Source: Aliivibrio sp. EL58
Lineage (GTDB): Bacteria; Pseudomonadota; Gammaproteobacteria; Enterobacterales; Vibrionaceae
NCBI RefSeq assembly: GCF_900312675.1
Contig: NZ_OMPC01000009.1
Coordinates: 1,289,589 to 1,353,588 of the forward strand
Length of the DNA: 64,000 bases
Direction of reading: 5' to 3'
Below are positions 45,191 through 55,466 of the stretch, one piece after another (within the stretch, counting starts at the first letter, position 1; each line of letters starts with the position of its first letter). The notes below the pieces were generated by a model that saw nothing but the letters and a program-made list of their open reading frames with translations, did no database searches and was not told the DNA's origin. A program made the translations under genes and the position numbers.

Positions 45191-48100
45191 CGATTGTTTC
45201 TCCATCTACCAATTTCTCTAACTCTTCTAACAATACTTTGCTCGGTTTTGAATAAAATACGCCATTAGCGTTGGCATCATACCCCTCGTGAGTCTCTTCA
45301 ACACCGCGCAAGAAAATATAATACGCACCACCAAAATGCGTATCGTAGTCATAATCGGCAATGCGACTTTTCAAGAATCGATGAAGCGCTAAAGCATATA
45401 ATTGGTATTGGAAGTCATAACGGTGATCTCGCATCGCCTCAACTAAGGCTTCTCCACCGTAACATTCTGGGGAGTCTCCCAGATGATTTGATTTCCAATC
45501 GAGAACGTAATATTTACCTTCATGCTCAAACACTAAATCGATAAAACCTTTTAGCATGCCGCTAACCGTAGAGAAACCAAGATCCCCTGCTCGTGCTGAA
45601 ACTTCATCATGTTTCGCGATAGTTTTATTAACCAAGCTTGAGTTCAATAACGTGATAGGAAGTAAAAACTCCATTTCGACCAAGCGTTGAGTTGGGCCTT
45701 TATTTGATAAACATAAATCTTGGCCATCCAACGGGCAATCTAACACTCGCTGCATCATGGTTTGAACGACCTCTAACCATTCAACATCGTAATTTTCTTT
45801 CTCTAGAAGCTTAATAATTATTTGTGTATTTTCTTCGCTGTTAATGGGTTGAGTAAATTCAACCTCTTCAAATAATGAGTGTAAAAACGTACCCGCTCTG
45901 GCACCGCGAGGGAAAGTAAAGATGGTGCGCTCTGGCTCTAAATCTAACTCTTTCTCGTCTTTATCTTCAGCTGAATCGATATCCAAATTAATGAGTTCTA
46001 ACGAGGCATCATTATGATGATTACCTTGTTTTACCAAGCCTGAATAACTGGTCATCCACCAATTACTCTTAACGGGTTCAATTAATTTACTGGCATGTAA
46101 CTCACTATGATCATCCTGAGTTTCTTGGTATAACTCGTCGGTTACCGTTTGAGGTGATTGGATCACCATAGGCGAATTGCCTGCAATCAGCTTTTCAAGA
46201 CACGCTTGTAGCTCTTCAACATTACATTCATCCGCCTGTTGAATTAGATACCCTAAGCCCGATAGATGAACACCTGTTGGTGGCTTTTTCGAGATGCCTT
46301 TCGTGATTGGCGCCATGCCGATATAACAGGCATAAACCGCACGAGTCAGTGCTACATAAATCAAACGTAAATCTTCGGCTAAACGCTCTTTCTCTGCTTT
46401 TTCGACAGAATCATCTTCTTTTAATAAATCCAATACTGAGTAACGGTTATCTTCATCATAAAAACTGACTTCACCTTTTTTATCTATCGCACGATAAGAA
46501 CAAACAAACGGTAAAAATACCAAGTCATATTCCAACCCTTTTGATTTATGGATCGTAACAATTTGCACCAGGTTACGCTCTGATTCTAAGCGTACCGTCT
46601 GCTCTTCTGAATCACCATTAGGCTCTGAAATAGCCTCAGATAACCAACGCAATAAACCATAATCACTGTCTAAGGTTTGACTGGTTTGTTGCAGCAACTC
46701 GCCGATATGTAGTAAATCGGTCAGTTGACGTTCACCGCCATTTTCAGCCAATAAGCGCTCAGAGATCCCTTGCTGGGTAATGATTTGATGCAACATAGGC
46801 ATGATACCGCGCTGTAGCCAATGCTTACGATAGGCGCGAAACTCATTAACTGCTTGCTCCCACTGCATTTCATCGACATTAAATTGATGCAGTTGATCGG
46901 CGGTATAAGCAAATAATGACGATGCTAATGCTGAACGCACTGCTCGCGCATCTGTCGGCGTCATGGCCGCTTGCAATAAACGCAATACATCTTTAGCTAA
47001 TGGAGAAGAAAATACGCTATCACGGTTAGATAAATAGACACTGGCGATACCTTGTTTTGATAAGGCTTCACGAACTAATTTACCTTCTTTACCAGTACGA
47101 ACTAGAACCGCAATATCACCCGCTTTGATCGCTTGTTTTTTCTCTCCGTTTTGTAAATACGCTGAGCCTTGCTGCGCACCAGTCAAAATAGTTTGAATTT
47201 GTGCCGCAGTTGATTCTGCCATAACACGCTGATAACTGGTTTTATTTACCGGATTACCATCTTTACTCTCTTGCAACCAAAAAGTCATCGCGGGCTGAGT
47301 TTGGTTCTCTAACGCCCATGATTTTTGCTCGGCATTAACAGGGTTATATTTAACCGGATAAAATGGAATATCGTCATCGTACAAAAAAGGCTGTTTGCCA
47401 TGTTCAAAAATACGGTTCACTGACGACACCATATCTGCGGTTGAGCGCCAGTTAGTATCCAAGGTGTAATGATCAGCAACTTGGCGGCGAGCTTGAATAT
47501 AGGTAAAAATATCCGCACCACGGAAAGCATAAATCGCTTGTTTAGGATCGCCGATCATAAATAAACCACACTGTGGCTGATCTTGATAAAGTGTACTAAA
47601 AATCGAATATTGCAGAGGATCGGTATCTTGGAATTCATCGATCAAAGCGACTGGATATTGCTCGCGGATTTTTTCTAACAATAAGGCGTTTTCTTTATTT
47701 TCTGCAGCTTCAGATAACTGACTTAACAGATCATCAAACGATAACCAATTTTTTTGCTCTTTCGCCTGCTGTAAGGTTTTACGGCATTGATGGATAGCCA
47801 GTGATAACAGCGGCTGTTTGATTTCTAATGGCTGAGCCAGAAAATCATCAATGAGTTTAAATACTGCATGCTCTGGCGCTTCACCTTTTTTGGTTTTTTC
47901 AATTAATAATTCTTGAGAAAACTTTTCTAACTTATCGTGTACTTGCAATGAGGTTGTTGGGTTATTGGCCCACGATGACACTTGCTCTAACCAATTTGGT
48001 AAATTCTTTTTAGTGTAGCTGCGTTTATCTACACCTGAACCTGAAATTAGCGCTTCAAAATCGACACTATGTTCTGACCACTGTTTTTTTAATTCATCAA

Positions 48101-48812
48101 TACGAGCAATGCCTTGCTGGCAAAATTCTTCTAATGAACTCTCAAGTGGCTCAACGGTTAAATGCTTTGGGACACCAGTAAGACTATTGCCCATATCACC
48201 TAATAAAGCAGATGGACTTGACCAACAATCATAAACACTTTCAGCCACCATTTTTGGTAGATGATAAAAACTGCGACGCCAAAAATCCGCAGCCACTTGA
48301 TGCATTAATTTGGCTTGGTCGGTAACAAACTCACTCTCAAATTGCGCACCAGATTCAAAGGCATTCTGGGTTAGCATTCGCTGACAAAAGCCATGAATGG
48401 TGAAGATTGAGGCTTCATCCATGCTGCGTTCAGCATTCAAAAGGATCTGCGCTGCTGACTTATGATCACCAATAGATGCCAACAGTGGATCAATAACCGG
48501 ATCACCACTCTTATAACCATTGTTATGCACAGCACGAGCAAAGGCTAAACGAGCATCATGAATTTTTGCTCGAATACGCTCTCTCAACTCAGCCGTTGCT
48601 GCTTCAGTAAAGGTAACTACCAGTATTCTATCTACGGTTAACTCTTCACTATGACGGCTATTTTCTTCGCCATGGCCAAGTAATAAACGTAAATATAAAC
48701 TGGCAATAGTAAAGGTTTTACCGGTACCGGCTGAAGCTTCAATTAAACGTGTTCCATGTAAAGGAAACGTCATTGCATTCAATTGATTTGGAGCTGCGAT
48801 TGTCGTCATCAA
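45183..48812 (-). CDS. recB: Exodeoxyribonuclease V subunit RecB
   Basis: RecB carries the 3'-5' helicase and the nuclease of RecBCD. The 1209-residue product has the UvrD-type Walker A IEASAGTGKTFTIASL near the N terminus, ALIDEFQDTDPLQY, and a C-terminal nuclease with Asp1105 and Lys1107 in VLDWKSNHLG. It overlaps recD. The 296-base gap to recC holds a palindromic structure instead of the ptrA gene found there in E. coli. Confidence 0.96.
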   Translation of the reverse strand: MMTTIAAPNQLNAMTFPLHGTRLIEASAGTGKTFTIASLYLRLLLGHGEENSRHSEELTVDRILVVTFTEAATAELRERIRAKIHDARLAFARAVHNNGYKSGDPVIDPLLASIGDHKSAAQILLNAERSMDEASIFTIHGFCQRMLTQNAFESGAQFESEFVTDQAKLMHQVAADFWRRSFYHLPKMVAESVYDCWSSPSALLGDMGNSLTGVPKHLTVEPLESSLEEFCQQGIARIDELKKQWSEHSVDFEALISGSGVDKRSYTKKNLPNWLEQVSSWANNPTTSLQVHDKLEKFSQELLIEKTKKGEAPEHAVFKLIDDFLAQPLEIKQPLLSLAIHQCRKTLQQAKEQKNWLSFDDLLSQLSEAAENKENALLLEKIREQYPVALIDEFQDTDPLQYSIFSTLYQDQPQCGLFMIGDPKQAIYAFRGADIFTYIQARRQVADHYTLDTNWRSTADMVSSVNRIFEHGKQPFLYDDDIPFYPVKYNPVNAEQKSWALENQTQPAMTFWLQESKDGNPVNKTSYQRVMAESTAAQIQTILTGAQQGSAYLQNGEKKQAIKAGDIAVLVRTGKEGKLVREALSKQGIASVYLSNRDSVFSSPLAKDVLRLLQAAMTPTDARAVRSALASSLFAYTADQLHQFNVDEMQWEQAVNEFRAYRKHWLQRGIMPMLHQIITQQGISERLLAENGGERQLTDLLHIGELLQQTSQTLDSDYGLLRWLSEAISEPNGDSEEQTVRLESERNLVQIVTIHKSKGLEYDLVFLPFVCSYRAIDKKGEVSFYDEDNRYSVLDLLKEDDSVEKAEKERLAEDLRLIYVALTRAVYACYIGMAPITKGISKKPPTGVHLSGLGYLIQQADECNVEELQACLEKLIAGNSPMVIQSPQTVTDELYQETQDDHSELHASKLIEPVKSNWWMTSYSGLVKQGNHHNDASLELINLDIDSAEDKDEKELDLEPERTIFTFPRGARAGTFLHSLFEEVEFTQPINSEENTQIIIKLLEKENYDVEWLEVVQTMMQRVLDCPLDGQDLCLSNKGPTQRLVEMEFLLPITLLNSSLVNKTIAKHDEVSARAGDLGFSTVSGMLKGFIDLVFEHEGKYYVLDWKSNHLGDSPECYGGEALVEAMRDHRYDFQYQLYALALHRFLKSRIADYDYDTHFGGAYYIFLRGVEETHEGYDANANGVFYSKPSKVLLEELEKLVDGETIDA

Positions 48813-48997
48813 ACATCACCGTTTTAAACATCAACATCCTGTTTTTACAAGATATCTGTGTGATCCATATCGTAATTCATTAGGAACAACGATAATAAAA
48901 TTAATAAAGCTATCAATGTGAGATCTTTCTCACGGTTCACTTTTTATGCTTTGTTACACTCAGCGCCACTTACAAAGAGCTCATTAAACGTGCACTT

Positions 48998-49095
48998 GTA
49001 ATCAGGATTCGGTCAACCTCTGACCTGTGGCCGTACAGCGAACGCCCTACACTAAAAATGATTTACTGGCGGCCACCCTACTTCTGACTGATTAC
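48998..49095. other. Nested inverted repeats in the recC-recB gap
   Basis: Outer arms GTAATCAG (48998-49005) and CTGATTAC (49088-49095) enclose GTGGCCG (49027-49033) and CGGCCAC (49070-49076), plus a local GGTCAACC/GACC hairpin (49011-49025). The sequence is richer in GC than its surroundings and has no recognisable gene. It may be a structured RNA or a repeat element. The rest of the gap (48.81-48.99 kb) shows nothing recognisable. Confidence 0.5.
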
Positions 49096-49108
49096 CAATT
49101 ATCATCAC

Positions 49109-52100
49109 TTATAACTTTTCTTTTTCGCTATGCAATAACGCATCGTGTAATACCGTTTTTGCATTATCAAAAATTGCCTGACCAAACTCATCATTCCATT
49201 CCGGCCACATACGCATTACGTAGTCATTACTGTTCTCGCCGGCAAAGCGAGTACCGTTGTATTCATCAGCCATTTTTTTCAGTGCTTTTTGATGCGTTTC
49301 TTCGTCATCATTCCATACCCCTTTTTTATCAACGTGCGCTTCAAGTCCTGCTAATGCGGCTTTTGGTAAGTAAATTAACGGGGCACAGTTACCTGAGATA
49401 TAAAGAGTTAATATATTTTCTAAATGTTGATACGCTTTTTCTGCATCAATAGCTTCAAAGTGATAAATCGCATCCGTACCAAATAGGTGAGTAAATTGCT
49501 GCTGGCCCATAGCACATAAACACAGATGATCAATCCAGGTTGCTAAAATTTCATGAGAGCGAATTTTACCGCCACGATAACGTAGCATTCCGGCTTGGTA
49601 GCGTTGCTTCAACCAACCTTGCAGTTCCATTTCACCATGAGGGAAAGTAAAGCGTAAACGCACTTCTTGATCGTCTAAAGGTAATGTCGTTAATGGCTGA
49701 ATATGGGTGACTAAGTCTTTTACCGTGTTCACTTCTTTCTCTGCCGCTATCTCACCAAAGCTACCAATAGGAAGTTTACCTTGCGCTTTTTGTTGCTGAT
49801 AAAAATCACGACTTATTTGAGAAACTTGGTTAGGATCATCATAGGCCAATAACGCTTCTAGCAACTCTGATTTCATGCCATAACCTGTACGACCATCAAT
49901 AGAAAATGGTTCATCATCTTCGACTTGACTCTCTACCGTTTCAAAAAATACCTTCAATCCACGGTTAAAGAAATAAGCGACAGGTAAACGCCAAAAACGT
50001 TGCAGTTCAGTAAGCTCTAGCTCTTTTGTTTCAGGGGCGTATATCAATGGTTCTGTCTGAAATTGTGGCGCTGCTTGGCCTTCTAATTTTGCGGTAGGTA
50101 ACCATTCACTGGCATAACTGGTGTTATTACCAATGAAACTCTGTTGGCTGTAAGGAACCAAAGGATGCTCTATGATTAATTGTGTAACTAACCGTTTTGC
50201 TGACTCTTCAGGGTTTAATGATTCATCACCTTCTAAGCAGTAACTTTGCTGACAATACTCAAGTAATTCACTGATTAATACTGATGGTGCTTTCTCTGTG
50301 TTATCTCGTATTGAACGACCAATATAACTTAAATAGAAGGCTTTACTAGCCGATTGCAGCGCTTCTAAAAACAGATATCTATCATCATCACGACGTGAGC
50401 GGTCACCCGGTTTCATGCGTTTCTGCATTAAATCAAAACCTTCAACAGGCATAGTTCGTGGGTAAGAGCCATCCGTCATCCCAAGCAAACATACCACATC
50501 AAATGGAATAGAGCGCATTGGCATTAAGGTACAGAAATTAACTTGTCCGGCTAAGAATCGTTGACTCGCTTTACCGCCAGATAAATTATTTTTTAGATAA
50601 TTATTAATAATTGGCGCAGAGATTGGTGCATCAAAACCAGCGTCTTCTAAGTTATCTTCTAGCTTTTGCAGTTGATCTCGAATGTTTTTAACGACCAACT
50701 CCCCTTCTAACTCTACGTTTAAAAAGTCATCCATTAATTGGTTAATAATGGCTCGCCATGCACTAATGGTTTGCGCTTGGCCTAGGGTGATCTGATAAGT
50801 CAAAAGCTGATCAATAAAGTGCGCCAAGTTGCCAGCGATTTCGGCATTCATACCTTGTACTTGTTCGTAACTCGCCATGCCTTCAAATAAACCAGCATCT
50901 TGCTCCATGGCATAACCCAGTAACATCCTTTGGATACCAAATAGCCATGAATTTTGATTGTGTTCTGGAAGATCAAAATGGACAGAGGTACTGTTATCTA
51001 ATCCCCAGCGAATACCGGTTTCTTCAGCCCAGCGTTTTACTATCTCAAATTGCTCAGCTGTAAATTTAAAACGAGACATTACCGCAGGCACTTCAAGCAA
51101 ACTTAATAGCTCAGAAAGGCCACAGCGGTTCTCAGGTAAAGCCATTAAGCTCATGAAAGCCAATAACACTGGGTTTTCTTGCTCAGCACTTTGGTCTGAA
51201 ATCGCAAAAGGAATATAACGATCAAAAGCCGCATTACCAAATACCGCTTGAATCGCTGCACTGTAGACATTTATGTCTGCCACCATAACGATAATATCGC
51301 GAGGTTTTAATTCTGGATCATTGGCAAACATATCCAATAATTGATCATGCAATACTTCAACTTCTCGCATTGGGCTATGGCATGAATGCAAAAGAATCGA
51401 GCGATCATTAGGATCGATTAATTGTTTATGCTGACTGTTATCAAGCACATCATCACGACTGCGCTCTTCCAGATTTAAAATATCCGACTGAATGGAGTGC
51501 AGCAGATTATCGCTACCAACATCAACAAAAGCATCAATCTCTTGTGCTTCCATTTCAGATAATAGACATAGATTATCTCGACCTAATTTACCCCATGATG
51601 CAAGCAGTGAATTACCCACCTCTGAAGTATGTAGTTCATCTTCAAAATTCGCATCAACCGAACCTTTTAATTGTTCGGTATCACCAATTTGCTCACTATG
51701 ATCATCTAACCACTTAACTTGCAGACGATTACGCGCTTCTAGGCAGGCAAGATACTTTCTGTCTCGAATTTCGCCCCAGTAATAACGGCAAGGATTGGTA
51801 AACATTAAATGCACATCAATATGCTGACCTAACGCCGCAAGCGCATCTAAATAACGAGGAGGAAGCGAAGTAATGCCCACCACAAACAAACGCTTAGGCA
51901 TCCCTTTTGGCAAGGTTCCCGTTTGTAGGTAGTTATCTAACGTTTCGATAAAATGCTCAAACATATTGGCACGATGGTAAGGAGAATGTCCCAAGGCTAA
52001 GGTTTGATCATATAAGGCTTGCCATAAAATAGGTTGCCAAGGGTGTTCACCTTCTAATTCAGCGACCTCTTCACCCGCTTCCCACTTTTGGATCCACTCT

Positions 52101-52528
52101 GGGCGAAATACTAAATATTGATCAAAGATATCGGCAATTTTTGCAGCCAATTGGTAGCACTTAAGTTGGTTTTCATCATTTTCTAAATAGCGCTGTAGAG
52201 GTGCAAATTCATCTTGTTTTAATAACTCAGGTAATAGTGTCACTATCTTCCATGTCATGGCTTCTTTGTGAAAAGCACTACGCTTTGGCACATCATCAAG
52301 AACCTGAGTAAACAGATCCCAAATAAAAGTAGCAGGAAGTGGAAAAGTAAGGTTAGCCGCAATACCAAGATCTTTGGCAAGCTCAATTTTAAGCCATTGC
52401 GACATACCAGGGCTTTGAACTAGGATTTGTTCTTGTTCGAATGGGTTATCTAGAGGGTTAAGACGAATTAACTTAACGACAAGTAATTTAAGAACATCAA
52501 GTTGATTTGAATGATAAACAGTAAACAC
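49109..52528 (-). CDS. recC: Exodeoxyribonuclease V subunit RecC
   Basis: RecC is the Chi-recognising subunit of RecBCD. The 1139-residue product has the RecC length and opening FTVYHSNQLDVLKLLV, the PGMSQWLKIELA segment and a degenerate helicase fold without Walker motifs; the TDGSYPRTM stretch is family-typical. It is upstream of recB and recD on the minus strand. Confidence 0.95.
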   Translation of the reverse strand: MFTVYHSNQLDVLKLLVVKLIRLNPLDNPFEQEQILVQSPGMSQWLKIELAKDLGIAANLTFPLPATFIWDLFTQVLDDVPKRSAFHKEAMTWKIVTLLPELLKQDEFAPLQRYLENDENQLKCYQLAAKIADIFDQYLVFRPEWIQKWEAGEEVAELEGEHPWQPILWQALYDQTLALGHSPYHRANMFEHFIETLDNYLQTGTLPKGMPKRLFVVGITSLPPRYLDALAALGQHIDVHLMFTNPCRYYWGEIRDRKYLACLEARNRLQVKWLDDHSEQIGDTEQLKGSVDANFEDELHTSEVGNSLLASWGKLGRDNLCLLSEMEAQEIDAFVDVGSDNLLHSIQSDILNLEERSRDDVLDNSQHKQLIDPNDRSILLHSCHSPMREVEVLHDQLLDMFANDPELKPRDIIVMVADINVYSAAIQAVFGNAAFDRYIPFAISDQSAEQENPVLLAFMSLMALPENRCGLSELLSLLEVPAVMSRFKFTAEQFEIVKRWAEETGIRWGLDNSTSVHFDLPEHNQNSWLFGIQRMLLGYAMEQDAGLFEGMASYEQVQGMNAEIAGNLAHFIDQLLTYQITLGQAQTISAWRAIINQLMDDFLNVELEGELVVKNIRDQLQKLEDNLEDAGFDAPISAPIINNYLKNNLSGGKASQRFLAGQVNFCTLMPMRSIPFDVVCLLGMTDGSYPRTMPVEGFDLMQKRMKPGDRSRRDDDRYLFLEALQSASKAFYLSYIGRSIRDNTEKAPSVLISELLEYCQQSYCLEGDESLNPEESAKRLVTQLIIEHPLVPYSQQSFIGNNTSYASEWLPTAKLEGQAAPQFQTEPLIYAPETKELELTELQRFWRLPVAYFFNRGLKVFFETVESQVEDDEPFSIDGRTGYGMKSELLEALLAYDDPNQVSQISRDFYQQQKAQGKLPIGSFGEIAAEKEVNTVKDLVTHIQPLTTLPLDDQEVRLRFTFPHGEMELQGWLKQRYQAGMLRYRGGKIRSHEILATWIDHLCLCAMGQQQFTHLFGTDAIYHFEAIDAEKAYQHLENILTLYISGNCAPLIYLPKAALAGLEAHVDKKGVWNDDEETHQKALKKMADEYNGTRFAGENSNDYVMRMWPEWNDEFGQAIFDNAKTVLHDALLHSEKEKL

Positions 52529-52609
52529 ACCCAGCTCGCTTATAAAGAAATGAAAGTCTCTATAGCTTAACGTAACTGGATGTGTTTTAAGAGAAAAAAA
52601 GCGTATTAA

Positions 52610-53599
52610 TTAGTGCGCATGTTTAGGGTTTATTAAACGATTTGTAATGCGTGTAATTGGGCGATAATGCGCTAGATAGTGTGCAGCTACATAACTCACC
52701 ACACAGGTTGCACCAACTAACTCTACAACAGCAAGAGTTCTAACTTGATAAATATAATCTGCTGCAATACCTTGAGATAACATCCAATTAGCCGTTTTAA
52801 ATAAGGCTGTTGCACTAATAACAATTGGGAAGGTGAATGCTGCATAGCCAGGGCTAAATGGTAATCTCATTAGTTTGATAAAAGCCATGTAAATCACACT
52901 GGTCATCAACACTGCAATACCAAATAAAAGCGCAATAATTACAGGGGATGGCGAAGCAGTTACAGTTAGGTAACCGGCTAGCGATAAACTTGCTGGTGCA
53001 GCCATAACGGCAATTGTTGGTTTTGCAGCATCAGGCACTTCATGACAAAAAATCAAACGATAGATCATTATTGGTAGCATGATTGCATAGCTAATTAAGC
53101 CAAACATCAGTATCCAGTGAGCCACAGGAGCAAGGGTTGGTGCGCCAGAGAAAGAGACGTCTGCTACCACAATGCCAATCGGCGGAACAAACCAACTTGG
53201 TACCATATGGTGTAATTCAAAATCTTTTGCTCGATGATAAATAAAAGAGATTAAAAAGATAATATGGATAGCAACGGCCGCAAGCCACAATGCATTACCC
53301 GCTGCTGGGGAAAAATGACCGATACTGCTTGAAACTACCATTACACCCATCGCAAATGTTGGAGCTACGCTGCCGACAACAGGGTGAGCAAGTTCACTCC
53401 ATAATACCGATGGATGTAATAAAAATTTAATCGCTAATACCAGTAATAATACTGAAGCGATTGCTGCTGAGATCCATTGCGCATAACCATTTAGAGGCAA
53501 TGCATTCTCCCAACACCAACCTAAACTGGCAATCCCAAGAGCTAACCCTGCCATTGGCGTTGGTGCACCTGCTACTTTTTGTTTTGTGTAATTAAGCAT
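52610..53599 (-). CDS. TDT/SLAC1-family membrane transporter
   Basis: The 329-residue product has ten hydrophobic segments and the TDT family opening PTPMAGLALGIASLGWCWE, with ALAI- and SFSGAP-like loops. The family includes TehA, malate and sulfite transporters and SLAC1 anion channels. The substrate cannot be read from the sequence. A LysR gene is divergent from it and probably regulates it. Confidence 0.85.
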   Translation of the reverse strand: MLNYTKQKVAGAPTPMAGLALGIASLGWCWENALPLNGYAQWISAAIASVLLLVLAIKFLLHPSVLWSELAHPVVGSVAPTFAMGVMVVSSSIGHFSPAAGNALWLAAVAIHIIFLISFIYHRAKDFELHHMVPSWFVPPIGIVVADVSFSGAPTLAPVAHWILMFGLISYAIMLPIMIYRLIFCHEVPDAAKPTIAVMAAPASLSLAGYLTVTASPSPVIIALLFGIAVLMTSVIYMAFIKLMRLPFSPGYAAFTFPIVISATALFKTANWMLSQGIAADYIYQVRTLAVVELVGATCVVSYVAAHYLAHYRPITRITNRLINPKHAH

Positions 53600-53732
53600 G
53601 ACATTGTTCTCTTTGCTATTTAACGATGAAGCTATTTTACTTCTTGTTTATCATTAATAAAATTTGAATAAATTTAAACTTAGGTTAAGATAAATTAAAC
53701 GATTGAAATTTTATTTATTAGGACTTCCTGTC

Positions 53733-54611
53733 ATGAGAATTTCACTAAAACAACTGAATGTATTTACTGCTATCGCCCAAGAAAAAACAATGACTAAAGC
53801 AGCAGAGCGACTTTTTATCACTAAGCCTGCGGTAAGCCTTTCGCTCTCTGAATTAGAAAAAAACCTTGGCTACAAGGTCTTTGATCGAGTAAATAATCGG
53901 TTAGTATTAAATAGTGAAGGCCGCCAACTCCTTCCTTTGGCGGATGAATTACTAGAACGAGCAGAGGCTATCGAGCACCAATTTACGGCGGATAGTCAAT
54001 TGACGGGTTCATTAAACATTGGCGCTAGTGACACGATTGGTAATCACATTGCACCTGTATTATTAAATAAGTTTCAGCAACAACACCCTTGCGATATCCA
54101 ACAATTGTTTATTTCTAATACTGCACAAATTATAAATAGATTATTGGAATTTCAATTAGATATAGGCTTAGTTGAAGGTAAAGCGCATCATCCAAAATTA
54201 AATATGATTGAATGGCAATCTGACGATATGTATTTAGTGTGCGCCCCTTCTCATCCGTTAGCAACTAAGAATAGAGTTAACCTCGATGATTTAGAGCATT
54301 CAACTTGGTTATTACGAGAAGAAGGCTCTGGTAGCCGAGAATATTTTATTAACCATATCGCCGCTAATTTGAGCGATTGGAATGAATCATTACAACTACA
54401 TACCACTGAAGCGATAATTAACTGTTGCTCACAAAATATGGGGTTAGCGTGTTTATCTCAACTTGCTGCTCAAAATGCGATAAATGATGGTCGCTTGGTT
54501 AAACTCCCTTATAACAAAACGCTGGCCAGACAATACTGGTTACTTGTACACAAAGAAAAATACCAAACACCGTTACTGCAATATTTTATGAATTTCATCC
54601 AACAAAAATGA
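53733..54611 (+). CDS. LysR-family regulator next to the TDT transporter
   Basis: The 292-residue product has an N-terminal LysR helix-turn-helix (TMTKAAERLFITKPAVSLSLSELE) and a substrate-binding domain. The ATG at 53733 (MRISLKQLNVF) has AGGA nine bases upstream; the frame opens earlier at a TTG, which is unlikely. Its divergence from the transporter suggests local control. Confidence 0.88.
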   Translation: MRISLKQLNVFTAIAQEKTMTKAAERLFITKPAVSLSLSELEKNLGYKVFDRVNNRLVLNSEGRQLLPLADELLERAEAIEHQFTADSQLTGSLNIGASDTIGNHIAPVLLNKFQQQHPCDIQQLFISNTAQIINRLLEFQLDIGLVEGKAHHPKLNMIEWQSDDMYLVCAPSHPLATKNRVNLDDLEHSTWLLREEGSGSREYFINHIAANLSDWNESLQLHTTEAIINCCSQNMGLACLSQLAAQNAINDGRLVKLPYNKTLARQYWLLVHKEKYQTPLLQYFMNFIQQK

Positions 54612-54631
54612 GGCAAAACTGCCTCATTTGT
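54607..54631. terminator. Bidirectional terminator between lysR and aox
   Basis: AATGAGGCA and TGCCTCATT pair around AAAC, flanked by A- and T-rich sequence, between convergent genes. Confidence 0.8.
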
Positions 54632-54640
54632 AAATAGTAT

Positions 54641-55276
54641 TTAGCGTTGGTGAGCTGGAAGATCGTGAGTTTCGTAAGCATCTGCAAATGAATGGTTACG
54701 ATCTCGATGCTTTGCTTCGTCATCACGAATTTTCAGAATCACATCACGCAATAATGCATCACTTGGTAAATGGTAATAATCAATTGCTATTTGTGGCGCA
54801 GCTTCATTTTCAACCACACCTTCATCAATCTTCGCTAAGTATTCGGTATAACTTTTACATGCCTCTTCTTCAAAATACCCAACGACTCGGTGTGCTATTT
54901 TTGATGAAAGCAGATAAATAAAGCTATAAACCACCATAAAAACACCTTGCCCTAATAAAACTAACGTTCGTTCTATCCAACGTGGTTTAGCTATATCTAA
55001 AAAGATCATTAAGTGCATTCTTTCATTTTCAGCTTCACTTAATAACTCTCGGATCCATCCTTCATCATCTTTCATTCGACGTAACGCTTTTAAATGATTG
55101 AACATACCCGCAACCATACCCGGAACAGCGGCTATTGTTTCTAAAATTACTGCTCTCTTCGCGTACTGTGAACCATAAAAAATATTTAAAAGAAATTTTA
55201 AACATTGTGTGATTTTATAAGCAATCCGTTCTGAAGTTTTTGTCGTCGCTTTATGTTTCAATTCAAAATCTGACAT
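54641..55276 (-). CDS. aox: Alternative oxidase (cyanide-insensitive ubiquinol oxidase)
   Basis: AOX is a di-iron membrane-bound quinol oxidase that passes electrons to oxygen without proton pumping. The 211-residue product has all the expected ligands: Glu46 (ILETIAAVPGM), Glu85 and His88 (ENERMHL), Glu137 (GYFEEEA), Glu187 and His190 (RDDEAKHRDRNH). Hydrophobic helices near 40-60 and 105-125 anchor it. AOX is rare in bacteria and known in Vibrio fischeri, where it is under nitric-oxide control; an NsrR-type palindrome precedes this gene. Confidence 0.95.
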   Translation of the reverse strand: MSDFELKHKATTKTSERIAYKITQCLKFLLNIFYGSQYAKRAVILETIAAVPGMVAGMFNHLKALRRMKDDEGWIRELLSEAENERMHLMIFLDIAKPRWIERTLVLLGQGVFMVVYSFIYLLSSKIAHRVVGYFEEEACKSYTEYLAKIDEGVVENEAAPQIAIDYYHLPSDALLRDVILKIRDDEAKHRDRNHSFADAYETHDLPAHQR

Positions 55277-55295
55277 AGATGGAGACCTTTATTTT

Positions 55296-55320
55296 AAAGT
55301 TGCATTTAAAATACAGCTTT
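55296..55320. promoter_or_regulatory. NsrR-type operator in front of aox
   Basis: The 25-bp dyad at 55296-55320 has arms AAAGTTGCATTT and AAATACAGCTTT, matching the NsrR pattern AAGATGCATTT-n-AAATGCATCTT with two mismatched positions. It lies 20 bases before the aox start and would block transcription until nitric oxide is sensed. NsrR itself is not encoded in the window. Confidence 0.8.
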
Positions 55321-55425
55321 AAATTTAATTACTCAACTATTTTTTAAGCTAAAAAAATAAATTCTATTTATTAAACGTTAACTCTATCTGACTTTACCCC
55401 GCTAAAGTGGACAAAAAAAACTATT

Positions 55426-55445
55426 TACTGTATAAAACACCAGTT
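55426..55445. promoter_or_regulatory. LexA-type SOS box in front of yebG
   Basis: TACTGTATAAAACACCAGTT matches the CTGT-N8-ACAG pattern with one mismatch (CCAG). It ends about 20 bases before the yebG start and overlaps the promoter region. E. coli yebG is an SOS gene. Confidence 0.8.
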
Positions 55446-55466
55446 AATTTTAAAGGAGAGACGACC

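Noticed and set aside
48998..49095. Integron attC-like site
   Set aside because: The palindrome lacks the RYYYAAC/GTTRRRY core sites, and no integrase or cassette array is present.
49027..49452. 141-codon open frame on the plus strand
   Set aside because: It is mostly antisense to the recC 3' end, with no recognisable domain or ribosome site.
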